This document shows, piece after piece, positions 14,001-25,215 of a DNA stretch of 64,000 bases; the first letter of the stretch is position 1; each line of letters begins with the position of its first letter. The translations under genes and the position numbers were made by a program. This DNA is from Schistocephalus solidus (taxonomy: Eukaryota > Platyhelminthes > Cestoda > Diphyllobothriidea > Diphyllobothriidae): NCBI GenBank assembly GCA_017591395.1, contig WEDG01002903.1, positions 62,001 to 126,000 of the forward strand, in the 5' to 3' direction. The notes under the pieces were generated by a model. It had not been told where the DNA came from. It saw only the letters and a program-made list of their open reading frames with translations, and made no database searches.

Positions 14001-17000
14001 TTGTGAGCGGTTCCGTTTCCCTTGTCCTGTTTAGGCGGCCATACAAGGCATCCTTCCCTGATATCGATTTTTTCCCTTTGACGTCTCAGCAGTTTGACAG
14101 ATAGTTGGGGAGGGGGGGGGGCTTTACGGTCGCTGGCGTTAAAAATTGCCACTTCCATGTAGCATGCTTGTAACTCTGCCCTCCTTCTGGTGGGTTCGTC
14201 ACAGACCCGTATTTGCTCAGATTTCTTAACTTCTACGTGACCATCTTGCCTTGGTTTTGGTCTATGTAATGAAGCAGAACTTTATAAACCACAGGGACGT
14301 CTAAATGTCCGTTGTTAGCGTTAGTATTGGAATACCGTGCCTCTAGTTTGAGTCGTTCAGCTTTTGTGGTGCCTCGGTTTAAGACAGTCGCTCTAAAGTT
14401 TCCTCAATATGAGCTGCAAACAGCGTGTTTGGATCTAGCCTCCACGTTGGTAGTTTGTACTGGTGTAAGCGTATCTACGATTTTCATCCAATTTCCACGG
14501 CGTTGTTGCACTCCCAAATCCTTGCAACATATTTAATAGACAACTGCCGAGTTTTCGGTAGGAGGCAGTTTATCCTTAGGTTTCATCACAAAGCGATGAA
14601 TTGTTGCCTGGGGTCTTTAGGCTCTGCCTTCTCCGGCGGGATGAAAGACTGCCTCGGAGATTCTCACCCTTGCAAACTTATAATCTTTCTGTCATGTGAG
14701 AAATGTGGACCTCACTTTTTTTCAGGACGTTTAAAATCGAGAAGATATGTTGCTCATAAAACTAGTGATGAACCAATTGTAACTAAGCTCTTTGGTTTAT
14801 CTCACTGCTCTGTTTGACAGATCCTCCAGACCCTGGGCAAATCCTACCACCCAGGTTGTTTTCGATGCTGTATTTGCACGAAGTGTCTAGATCAGGTTCC
14901 CTTCACAGTGGACGAAAATGGTCAGGTCTACTGCGTGCCCGACTACCATTTGGTACATGCTCCCATTTGCGCAGCCTGTGCACAGCCAATCCTGCCAGCC
15001 GAGGTAAGTTGGTTTTGTGAGCTCTGTTCATTTAAAAATGGATAACGGCAACAATCGTATCGAAATCTTCTTTCCCTTGTTTGTGTACAGTTGGTTGGCA
15101 CGGTTCGTCACAGTAGCAATTATTCGAATTACTTATTTCACGTGTGATGGTCTTACCTTATCTCTGTAGGTTCAAACACATCACCAGCCAGCCATGAGTC
15201 CACCAACCGTAGGCTGATAGGACCCTATAATACTTCTGGAATCGTCATTACTGGTCACTGTCTTTTTATTAGCGATATTTCTGTGCTGAGGCGCCACGGC
15301 ACAAAAGCCGTCTCTCTCTCTATTTCGTTCTGAACTCACACCAGATCAATGAACGCCATTCTCACGTGACTTTAGGTACCTTCGACGGCTGTTGACAGTT
15401 TCTGAGCCTTTCTGATGGGTAACGGGAATCGCTCATCCCGTTCTGCCTTGGGGCTCACTCTCGAGCCCCGCCAGCAGCCACACAGCGGTCATTATTACAG
15501 GCAGATGAACATCGTCGGTCTCTACTGAATGGGAAATGGCCATTCTAGTCACCCTAGCCTTTGTCGGTTTGCGGCTGTTGGCGGTGGCTCGAGAGTGATT
15601 GTCCCGTAACCGATGGCAAATGAACTAGAAATGGCCATTCTACTCTCTCTTGTTTATGTCGGCAATATTCGTCGGTTTCTGCGCCCTCGGTAGCCCAACC
15701 CCGCACAACCTCTCAGGTCCTTCGACCAAGTCTTTTCGGTGCATCTCTGAGTGTAATGATGCTAGTTTGTCACAGCTCTGCAACATTGGCATTGAAAGAT
15801 CATCGTTTACACAAAACTTCCCTTGGAAACTGAAACTTTGGATGTGTTTGTTCGATTTCTATTTTAGGGCTCGGATGACGTTTTGCGCGTCCTTGCACAG
15901 GATAAAGAATTCCACGTCGAATGTTACCGCTGCGAGGTAAGCCCGAAATGTCTGTGCCCCCCTTCGTTTCATGCTTTCCTCCTTTTAACTGTTTTTACTG
16001 CTGGCGGTTTGTGTTTTTCAAAAGTTGGTGGTTTGTCCTTCGTATTCCGTGTGGATGCTTCGAACCTTCACTGTCAGCTTGCCACACCCAAACAGTATTT
16101 CTGGACTTGACGCTAGTTGTTTTTTAACACCTCGGCGCACCTCGGATCGATCGCTGCGCGTAACTGTCAAATAGTAAAACCTATGGTTACTTATTTTCTA
16201 TGAGTAGTCGTGAAATTTATATCAATTGTTTGAACAACCCCAATCTGAACCTAGTGTTGGATTCTCTGGTTGGTGTTGGTAAATAATCTAGTGTCTCTAT
16301 CCTTGTCAAAAACTTCGATAATGACACTGTCCGTCATATAGCTGGCCACCACGTCACCGTTTGAGTGGACTCTACACCCCCAGCTCCAAGGCAAAAAGGA
16401 AGCTGTCTGATTCCATCCTGCATTCAAGTGCGACACAAGCGACTCTCGGCTAGTGGAAACTATGGTTTCGTATGTAATATGAGTAGCCATGAACAATTCC
16501 ACTTGTTAAGATAAAACGGTTAGAGGGCACAGACAGTCCAACTCCTCTAGACACTGTCGTCCATTGCCAAATGGAAATGTTCCCCTTCTGATTACCCAGC
16601 TTGTAGCCCAATGTGGATCTTCATTTTATTTCAAAAGGTCATAAATTGCTGTTCCCCTGTGGGTGCCCTCAATTAACATAAATTGATAAGAAATCAAATT
16701 TCCTGTGCGGAATAAAAACATCCTGGTTCCCGTATTAAGGAACATCCTGAGCAGAAGTGCTGCGTTCAGTTTTGTTTGACTTCGCTTCATCGTGAGGGTG
16801 GTAATTTTGACTTCACTTATCTCTTACCAACATTATTCAGATTCTCCTTCCATATCTCTTTGTAGGACTGCAAAATCCAGCTAGGCAACGATTCGGATAA
16901 CTGTTGGTACCCGCTGGTTGAAACTTTGGAGGGCTCAGGACCAACTGTAATCACGAGGACTCATCTCCTCTGTCTCCAATGCCACCTTTCGCGCATCGGA

Positions 17001-17303
17001 GCGTCGCCGGCTGCTGGGCAGCGCTTCGAAGTCAGGCGAAACAGCAACGGTTCGCTTTCTAGTGACCAGGGCCTTGGTTCCGGCAGTGGTTCTCTTTCGT
17101 ACCTCAGTTCAGGCTCACGCGTCTATTCACCCACACCAACCTCCCTTGGGATAGCATCCATCGGCAAGCCTTCAACCCTGGGACCGTCCCGTCCGGACTC
17201 TCTTAGACCGTGGCAGCAGCATGTACAACCAACTACCACATCCAATCGGCGGCCGGGTGCAGGCACTGGCTCAAACTATTCATCCAGCCATTTCAACTAT
17301 TGA
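7965..17303 (+). CDS. Ajuba/LIMD1/WTIP-family LIM protein, 3' part (5 exons, spliced)
   Basis: Coding exons are 7965-8032, 10039-10101, 14821-15003, 15868-15936 and 16866-17303. All have AG/GT borders and the reading frame is maintained across every junction (phase 2 bases enter exon 1, then phase 0 throughout). Joined, they give about 273 residues: the C-terminal zinc knuckle of LIM1, complete LIM2 and LIM3, and a tail of about 105 residues. Zinc ligands are visible: C-x2-D closing LIM1; CEAC, HPGC, CCIC and CVPD in LIM2; CAAC, HVEC, CEDC and CLQC in LIM3. Residue spacing and linker wording (GFQ..A..C..CGHLI-like, [27 protein letters not shown]-like) match the Ajuba/LIMD1/WTIP family. These proteins act as adaptors at cell junctions and inhibit LATS kinases in Hippo signalling (established knowledge). 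The N-terminal region and the first half of LIM1 were not found in 1-7964 and may lie left of the window. No convincing poly(A) signal was seen after the stop. Confidence 0.9.
10039..10101 (+). CDS. Ajuba-like exon: start of LIM2
   Basis: The exon is 63 bases (21 codons, phase 0 at both ends). A pyrimidine-rich TTTTACTTGCAG acceptor precedes it and GTAAGT follows. It encodes the LIM1-LIM2 linker and the first zinc pair of LIM2 (CEAC), then GHIISQT. The linker corresponds to the conserved GFQQ(S/T)A segment of the vertebrate proteins. Confidence 0.92.
10620..10853 (-). mobile_element. Family T element, copy 1 (partial)
   Basis: It ends with TAGGCGGTCATACAAGTCAT, a diverged right TIR, preceded by a TTAGGG-type tract (TTAGGGTTAGGGTTAAGCC at about 10744). 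The left TIR is not recognisable. Confidence 0.55.
12022..12344 (-). mobile_element. Family T element, copy 2 (TIR-bounded, telomere-like interior)
   Basis: The left end GGATGCCTTGTATAGCCGCC and the right end GGCGGCCATACAAGACATCC are inverted repeats. The interior holds degenerate TTAGGG-type repeats (AGGGTTAAGGTCACAGAGGT, TTTAGGGTTAGGGTAACAG). It is in the opposite orientation to copies 3 and 4 and lies in intron 2 of the Ajuba-like gene. The size (about 320 bases) and lack of a reading frame suggest a non-autonomous DNA element. Confidence 0.65.
13334..14058 (+). mobile_element. Family T element, copy 3 with a ~330-base insertion
   Basis: The left end GGGATGCCTTGG and the right end GGCGGCCATACAAGGCATCC delimit it. 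Flanking blocks (CCCGTGTCTTAACGCTAACA; CGCAAAGCCACATGTATTG) match copy 2 in inverse. 13480-13805 is unrelated to the other copies and appears inserted. The interior is CCTAAACCCTAC-like. Confidence 0.6.
14821..15003 (+). CDS. Ajuba-like exon: rest of LIM2 and start of LIM3
   Basis: The exon is 183 bases (61 codons, phase 0), with a TTTGACAG acceptor and a GAG|GTAAGT donor. It encodes [34 protein letters not shown] and [13 protein letters not shown]. It closes LIM2 and opens LIM3. This is the most strongly conserved part of the gene and the best anchor for the family assignment. Confidence 0.95.
15405..15662 (+). repeat. SINE-type body/tail fragments in the Ajuba-like gene
   Basis: Two GAAATGGCCATTCTA..TC blocks followed by CTTTGTCGG or CTTGTTTATGTCGG, with GCGGCTGTTGGCGG and CTCGAG tail blocks, are shared with SINE copies elsewhere in the window. 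The fragment is in intron 3. The tRNA-like head was not recognised here. Confidence 0.5.
15868..15936 (+). CDS. Ajuba-like exon: middle of LIM3
   Basis: The exon is 69 bases (23 codons, phase 0), with a TATTTTAG acceptor and a GAG|GTAAGC donor. It encodes [20 protein letters not shown] then RCE. HVEC and the following Cys are LIM3 zinc ligands. The segment corresponds to the conserved GSDETIRVVSMDRDYHVECY region of the vertebrate homologues. Confidence 0.93.
16866..17303 (+). CDS. Ajuba-like last exon: end of LIM3 plus long tail
   Basis: A TTTGTAG acceptor precedes a 438-base terminal exon (145 codons plus stop). It begins [19 protein letters not shown] and ends LIM3 with CLQCH. About 105 residues then follow, rich in Ser, Gly, Pro and Thr ([15 protein letters not shown] is typical), before the stop at 17301-17303. 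Vertebrate family members end soon after LIM3, so this disordered tail is an extension. Confidence 0.9.
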   Translation, partial: DCKIQLGNDSDNCWYPLVETLEGSGPTVITRTHLLCLQCHLSRIGASPAAGQRFEVRRNSNGSLSSDQGLGSGSGSLSYLSSGSRVYSPTPTSLGIASIGKPSTLGPSRPDSLRPWQQHVQPTTTSNRRPGAGTGSNYSSSHFNY

Positions 17304-20300
17304 TAACGTATTCTGCGACCCTGGTTACTTGCACATTGTTATTAGTATTTATTTTCTTATTATATCTGCCAGCTTCCACTCGAGTTGCCATCCCCTTTCT
17401 TTATTTCAGTTTTATGCGTTTTCATCCCCGCCCTCCCAATCGCATGTGTATATGATTTAAGGACTTGCTACTTTTGACTTTCTTATCTCTGTTTTCCCAC
17501 TCACTACTTTTTCCCTTTAGTGCCTTTGTTTTAAAAGCCATTGTGATATTAATCGGGAAAAAGTGATCCTACTTTTTCCAATACTCTTTGTAATGGGTGT
17601 TCGGGAATTCCCTGACCTATCGCTGTCTTTCTTAATTTATTCTGAAGTCAAAGGACACCGATCCCTACAACGTAAGGCAAACAAGGCGATGCTCTTGTGA
17701 AGAAAACCAGCTTTTCGGTCTTTCTGCATTTGGAGGTAGCCGGTTGTCTCCTATTCGACATTCTGTCGTGAGGTTGCTTTGATTTTCGGTTTAGGTTAAT
17801 TTTTAAAGGCCTCGGAAATACTCCTCCATTCAACCAACTTAAACATCCTGTGTGAGATTATGATGATGTTCTGAACGGTGATATTGCTTAGATCGTTGCC
17901 AGTTAAAAATTCATGCACTCTGAGATTCTGCTCTGGATCACTGGTTATTTCTTTCCTCCTAAACTGTGGTTATTGTGTTCAAAAACGGAAGTGTTGTACG
18001 CGCAGAATGATACTATATACCATGAAAATTACTCATTTCCAGATCACTTATGCATCCCCATCAGATCGCCAGGGTTTGGCCCTGTGCAGCCCCTTCGACT
18101 CCAAACTAGCTCCTTACTAGCTTATTACGGTGCACGGAAGGTCCGTAAAAACGTCTAACAGCGACTGGAAGTATTATAAGAAAATAGGTATTACTGATAA
18201 CGTGTAAGTAACCACCATTTAATGATTGGACTACATCTGAAATGACTGAATAGCCTGAGCCACGGCCCACATTGACCCTGTGCAGACCCTTCGCACTCTG
18301 ATATGGCCCGCTATTGGGCTAGCTCAGTGCACTGACGGCCGTGGGTCTGATTATGACCAACGGGTCGGTTACATCTCTTCTCGTAAAAATGAGTTACGTC
18401 GAAGTGTTTTGTTCACAATATGCTTCCAAGATAACCGACGCTGGTGTGAAGTTGAGGTTGCTTAAGTCCGATTCGCTTGGGTTTTGGCGCCTGCCTCTCT
18501 TCGTCCTACCACTATATCACGAATGGAGGATGGTTTTCCTACTGTAAACGTATACAATTGTTTAAATCGCATGCGATCCATCGCTAGTCCATGATGATTA
18601 TCGTCGGTTCCAACGGGTGAACTCGCGTCTACCGTAATATTTGTGTATGTTCTTTTCGTAGTAACTCATACTCAGAATTTTTTGTTGTCGTTTCGAGGCG
18701 TCAATTGTATAGCTGTTCTCTGTTTGAATCGGGGCGCTTACTTGGTCACCCTAACACGTATTCTCCTTTAACGTTTCCCGGCTCATGCACGTCGGTGAAT
18801 AGGGTTTCGTGTCGACGCTGTGTTGAAGGTAGGGAAACGGCACTTGACTTCTAAGATGCAGCGTCTTATTTCAGTAGCAATGAGCTAGTTATCCAGCTGC
18901 GGTCGACATTAACCGCCATTCTAATGAGCGTCGTGTGTGCAATGATTTGGTAGTTCCTTTCCTACTTGGCCACAGCTTCGTGAGCGTTGCTTCACGAAAA
19001 CGTTGTGGCCATGATAAAGCAAAAGTTAATGCCATTTGCCGATACTTCTGGCGGCCTTTTTTCCTTCATATTGTGACCGATGCGACAATGTCAACTAAGG
19101 CAGAAGTGGTCGTGAGTTTGCACTGGACACATTAAGAGTTGGATGCTGAGCGTGGTGATCCACGCTATTCCGATCCCTCTTCAGTTGTCATTGCGGCCAT
19201 GCAGGTCTTTTGATCCTCTGAAGCGGTCCCGAAAGACTCGTTTGCTCCGCTGCACTTGAATGCAGTTTTTGACATGTTTTCGGAGCGTTGATTTTGAGTT
19301 TTGGCGCAAACTATCAATATTGCCCCCAAGGAATATGTACTTTGGCAAGCGCTTCTTAGTCGCGATCCCGACGCGTCCGCTCCGTCGAAAGTGTGCAGCG
19401 CAGCCGCCTACCAAAACCTGCAAATAAGTGCTTACGCGCGTGTGACTCAACCTTAGGCTCGCCAATCGATATTTTTTCTACATCGATTGTTCGCAGCTGC
19501 ACCGTCCTCGGGCGCAGTCAGAAGGTTCGCGCCCGAGCTGACAACTTACACGGTTCATTAGAGGCGGAGCGGCAGGCTCTAGGAAAGAGCTGCGAAGAAG
19601 GAAATACGACCGCTGGATCAAGAGTTTTAATAGCTTTATGTTTCAGTTTCCTACTCGAAGCTATCATCAGAGATAAAGTCACACGGTTCGAATAAAGATT
19701 TCCTACCTCTGCCTTCTGAACCATATGTATTTCCTTCCCTTCCCTTCCTGTTGATGTGAGAAACTCTTATTTGTAGAACGTCATACCTTGCTAAGTGAAT
19801 CGTCGTCAGCACTGCAATGTTCTTCAGCATTAATAGAGATAAGGGAAGGTGGTGTAGTTGGTGTGCGTAGATGCCAAGCCAAAACGAATTCATCTGGTCT
19901 AACAAAATACGTCGGGGCAGGTCACTCATGCCACTCCGTGCGTCACAAAATTTTCCTGAGCGTCGATCACTTAATGAAAGCTTGAGTCAGTAGATTGCAC
20001 AAAATCGTCTGTATCCTACCAGGCGAGACCTTTGCCACCAACAGCGGGCATGGAAGTCTTCACAGTTTCGCGATGCCAGAAGTCTCATGACTTAAAACCA
20101 CGTGATCCCAAAAGTAGTCAGCACGTATTCAACGCGACACCAAAATGACTGAGCGATGTTAGCCCAAACCTACGTGCGTGCCAAAGTAATCACATTTTCA
20201 CTTTCCACGGCGCTTGACGCTGATGATGAGAGTGGCTTCGGTCAGTGTCTCTTTCACGTTGACGTGCGTGTGTGTGGCTATGTTAATGTTCCCGATCGAA

Positions 20301-22514
20301 ACCGACAGGACAAACGAGCCCGTGGCTGAATGTTAAGAGTCAGAATTATAGCCAACAGGTCGCATATTCGACCGTCACGTGTTCCAACATTTGGATCTAG
20401 GTAGGGCTGGCTGATGATGGCCAATAGGCCAGAAATGGCCATTCCAGTCTCCATTGTCTTCCGCGGTTATGTTTTTATGCCTTCCTTTATTCTGCCAAAA
20501 CATTGGGAAACGTCTTCGAGCTTTGCGAGACTGCAAACCTTGTTTGTTTGCTGTAAATGTCACCGAGTAACGAGAAATGGCCTTTCGATTGCGATTGGTG
20601 GCACTTGATCTTAGGTGTGACTGAAGCTTAACTAAAAGACCGAATGAAGCTGTCCAGTGTGGGCTTTTATCTCCAAAACCCACTTGACTTGGGTTCCGAC
20701 AAAAAGGGACGAAATCACTATATTGCTGAGCGGACGGTTGGTCTTGAGTGACTCCTGTATTGATTAAGATATTCGGAGAACGAGAATACTCTATCTACCA
20801 TAGCTAATCCCTATTCAGAAGTGACTTAAATGCACCTGAAGAACTAGAATACACGACAGAGCGCCTGAAATTTCCAAAGTGAGGTTCAAATTTTCAGCCG
20901 TGGCAGTCAGCTTCTACACTCCCAGAGTTTAAGAATGTTTTATTTTGATAAAATTAAAAGAATTGTCAGAATAACCGCCCCCACTTTAGCCAAGTGATCT
21001 CAAACGAAAACAAAACAACACAACAAGGCAAATGTGTGCCGCTCTACGCACCAGCAGAAGAACAGTGTAACTTAAAGTAGGAAAGTTACCTTTGTTATAT
21101 CTCCGCAGGTTCTTTAAATTATAGACGTGGAGGTTTATGGTACCCTGCTCCAATATTTGGCTAAAAGGAGACTGCACTACGAGAAAATGCCTCCACACCG
21201 CGCCGTCCATCTCGATAATACATAGTCAGGTGTAACGTCACCATTTTCCTAAGTTAGCTTTTCGAAAAACCTCGCTGCGGCCGCAAATGAATGTCACCCA
21301 GCGTTCATGACGGCCATGTAGCAAACCGATCGATATTCGACCTCAGTTCGAATGACCAGCTCGTATGTTTTTACTCACGCTGCAGCGAAGCCACTGTCTT
21401 TGACGTGATTTCTGAGCCCATTTGTCTCCACTAACATCTTCGAGGTAAGTCAACTCATAGATAAAAGAGGTCATTTGGAAAGGCAATAACCTGTGCAAGT
21501 TTACTTCAGTGTTAAGAGGGCGCTACTCTCCTATCAAAATATAAGTTACATGTATTGCATTACCTTAACATTTCCTATTTTTTGCATTAGAGGGAGAGAG
21601 AGAAATACGTTTTATTTCGAAAGTAGCATTCAATATTTTCAGCAAAAAATGGCTCTATTCACTGAGACCATAGGATAACATAAGATATTACGCAAAAATC
21701 AAACGGTTAAAAATAGACATCCATGGTGGAGACAGTTCTAATCTCAGTTTATGTATTCCCGTCTCTTTACACGTAAGATACCAAGTTAGAAATGGTGATA
21801 CAAAATGCTGATATGCCGGAAGCCTGTGTGCATGGGATGTGAAGACCTCGCGGCAATTGATTTAGAGTAACACCAAGGTACCGAAACGAGGATACCGCGT
21901 TGGGCAGAACGTCTAAGGATTCCGGCGTAGGAGAGAGTCTCAGGGGGAAAACACACTGAATTGGTGTCTGAAGGTTCACTAGAAGACGTTTTCCAACGAT
22001 CCAACTAAGACGTGACCCAGAGCATCCTTAAAAAACTGGAAATAAGCCTAATTTTTAACAGCATGACTGACAAGGATATTTTTAGGCATGGTTGCTATAA
22101 AAGGCGTTTGGCAATCTCAAGTCATCGGTGTGAAGGGGGGAAGAAGTGATGGGATAAGACGGCACTGTGAAGAACTCCATAGTTATGGGGAGTGAAATAA
22201 AATAGTCTTTAAGCCGGGAGAGACGCGTGTGGATAATTTGCCAAGGATGAGATAGTATTGAAGGAAGGACGAAATACGGTTCCTAAAATGGGCAAGCAGG
22301 TCAAGTCATCCAGAAGTCCTAGAAGGAGGGATAAAATAAAACAGACCGAAATCCAGACAGATGCCTGTAAGTTGCCTCCAAATGGTCATTTCCTGACTGC
22401 AACGATTTCATAAAAATTGACATTTTTTTGCTCTTGATCCGATCGTTGTGGCATAAATTACAGACCTCAGCACTCTTTATGCTAAATCACAAAACTTGTT
22501 TATACATCTGGTAG
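17304..22514. other. No supported gene; 3' flank of the Ajuba-like gene
   Basis: The 3' UTR of the Ajuba-like gene must begin here, but I found no clear AATAAA. One SINE body lies at 20395-20465. Otherwise nothing was recognised. Confidence 0.5.
20395..20465 (+). repeat. SINE body fragment
   Basis: GGCTGGCTGATGATGGCCAA, TAGGCCAGAAATGGCCATTC and CAGTCTCCATTGTCTTCCG form the common body block of this SINE family. No head is evident. Confidence 0.6.
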
Positions 22515-23525
22515 TTCGTTCAGTTAAGTTCAGTTTTATTAAGGGAAAGGTAGGCGACACCCTATTGATTTCAATGGCATTGCAGATGTCGTCACTCTAC
22601 AGGGCATCGGAAGTAAAATTAAAAAAACAATATTACTAAAAATACGGGCAGTAGTATGTTCAATAACGCATAAATTGCGAATGAGTATAGGTTACATGAA
22701 ATGTGTTAGTTTCTAATGTCGTGATGGTACATATGGCTGTACTGGTCAAGCTTCCACTTAAAAGTGTCAACGAATGGTGACATGCTGATGTCCGCAGGCA
22801 GAGCATTCAAGGCCTTAATCATTCTGTTGTAGAAGAACCTTCTTGCGTCCAGTCTTGCACATGTCACACATAGTTTGATAGGATGTCCTCTAAAAGTAGT
22901 GTTAGTGGCCAGCGTAAAGAAGTTGCCGGATGCAAGGCAACAATCCTGACCCCGCAGCATGCGAATGACTTGTATTGGGTCACCGCGTAGCTGTCTATAA
23001 GATCAAGATTGGACAATCGTGTCTAATAAGGCAGGTAGCTTTGACCTCAAACAAGCTTGGTTGCACGTCTTTGAACCTTCTCAAGGGTGCTGTGGTCTAT
23101 GAAAGACCACAGTCTCCAGGCTTGCAGAGCAAATTCCAATTGTGGTCGCACGAACATCCCGAAGACCTTATCAAAGCGCCCTTAGTCAAGCTTTGCAAAC
23201 GCCCGGTTAATTCGATATAAGGTTGACATGGCGGAGTTTGCTACTTTTTAAGCAATGGAACGATGGCTTCAGTGAGGGCGTGATCCATACTCCTAGATCA
23301 TTCAGAGCCTATACCTCTGGTAGCGGTGTGTGGTTCAGGTAGTAAATTCTCTGGTGCACGGATCTGATTCTGCCAAATTGCAGAATATTGCATTTGATAG
23401 TATTGAATGGGAGGAGCCAGTTGTGCGACCATTCCTCGAGTCGATGCAAGTTCACCTGTAGATTTGCTTCATCAGCTTCGTTGGGGATGACCTTCCAAAG
23501 CTTTATGTTTGTGAACATTGCGTGG
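22515..23525 (-). mobile_element. CR1-like LINE 3' fragment
   Basis: The minus strand encodes NIKLWKVIPNEADEANLQVN then LHRLEEWSHNWLLPFNTIKC (RT palm/thumb). It continues MFVRPQLEFALQAW, LEKVQRRATKLV, and finally KALNALPADISMSPFVDTFK near 22750. This is the usual end of a non-LTR RT reading frame. Several stops are present (for example after AKLD and TKLV), so it is dead. The 3' end is near 22515 and the 5' end is truncated near 23525. Confidence 0.8.
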
Positions 23526-24297
23526 TTATTCCGCTGTAGCTGATGGAGTTCGTATATTAATTTTCACACTGAGCCTATAAGACTTAAATCCGACTGATTT
23601 AGTTTAAAATTTTCGATTTATTTCAGAGGAGATTAAAAATCTGAAATGTCAAATCTGTAGTGTCTGCCAGAAAACATACGGGGAACGCTGGAAGGCTCAA
23701 TGACAAGCTAAAATCGGTGGAATATCGGCGAGACGCGCATCTTGACCGTCAACTGGTACCTGTGCTGTTAGTACGACCAACCATAGGCGAAATGAATGCA
23801 GACTTCTCTTTTCTAACATAATCTCTCGGTGTCAAAAACTGTTTGGCTTCCAAGATTGACCATTTGATTTAATTAGAGGCCACATTCTGGCCCTCATTCA
23901 ATAGTTGCACAAAAGAAGAATCTCTAAAGATGCTCTTTAATGCGGAGTGATTTTGCTTAGTAACGTGAAAAAGTTATCTATGTGGACTAGTTATCAGGGC
24001 ATAAGTCACCGTAGAAATCAAATGAGGGTCAGTAGATGACTGTATATAACAAAATAATTATTCTTAGACAGACGTCGTTTGAATCTCTATATAGTAAATC
24101 ATTTAGGAGTATCTGGAAACAGCTGTAGCTTGTGTTCTGTAATACCAATAATGCCATTAGATAAGAGGTCACGAGGCACCATTTAACCTCGAGGGTAGTT
24201 CATTCTTATTAATTTTAGACACACAGAACCACAGAACTTAACTGATTTTTTTTCAGAACCTCCAAGTTACTTTCACCATTTTAAAAATCCGATCGTC

Positions 24298-24366
24298 TGA
24301 TGACTAGTACTTTTACTACTAATAATACCACTACTACTACTTCTACTACTACTAATACTACTAACC
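24298..24366 (+). repeat. Imperfect ACT-type microsatellite
   Basis: CTACTACT repeats with AAT and TTC variants, of the same type as 244-596. A weaker ACTA/GTAG patch lies at 39745-39790. Confidence 0.8.
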
Positions 24367-25109
24367 CCATCATCAACAATAGAAAAAAATGATTCGACAA
24401 CTTACTTTTTGCTGACGGATCAGTAATTAAAAAATGTGTCTCGAATTAATGCTGAAACCGAAGTTCAAAACTGCGACTCGAACAACATTTCAAGGTGGCG
24501 TGGATCGTCAGAAGTTTCCGCGAATTAATTGCTGCTTTTTCCCGACAATAATTGCCAGGCACATCAACTTTTTCTAGTTGGAATGATTATTTCTATACCC
24601 TTTAGACTCCCCAATCCGGGCCCTTACAATGAACTCATCTCTGGTTGAATACCTTTACTACAGTGACGAATTTGTCGATTTAGAAGAATACGAATCCAAG
24701 TCATCCATCAGTGAATTGACTGCACGGCAGCCGTCTTCTCATAGTAACCGGGAGGGTGCACCTTCATCAGCCTCCTCTCAACTGGCGACTGTGTAGGTTT
24801 ATATTCCGTTCATGCGTATTAAAGTACAAGCAAAGGCTAGGTAAATATCCCATATATAAACCTACGTTTTAATTACTACTTAGGTTATTTAGGTAGGCAT
24901 GCAATACTGCTTTTCGAATCAGATCAGTCGCGCATCCACCTGCCGAACATGTTAGTGTTCAGCTTCTGTGGCTGGGACTAGGATAATTTGGGATTTGTGC
25001 TGTGGAAGGGGTGAGAAGAGCAGCAGAGGAGGATAACTAGGCACCTAGGCATGATGCATTAAGGTCAGCCACCGTTCAGACTGTTTAAGGCTGCCGTGTG
25101 TAACAATGA

Positions 25110-25215
25110 GCGGAGTTTGGGTTAGTTTTGAGGTTAGGGTTATCGCAAGCGTTGGATACAATTTTCGGGTTAGGGTTTGTTTTAGGTTCAGGGTTAACGT
25201 AAAGGTTAGGGTCCT
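25110..25215 (+). repeat. Isolated degenerate TTAGGG-type tract
   Basis: GGTTAGGGTTATCGC, CGGGTTAGGGTTTGTTTTAG and AAAGGTTAGGG occur within about 100 bases. Similar short tracts are at 1785-1801 and 26035-26080. No TIR was seen, so these may be worn family T copies. Confidence 0.5.
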
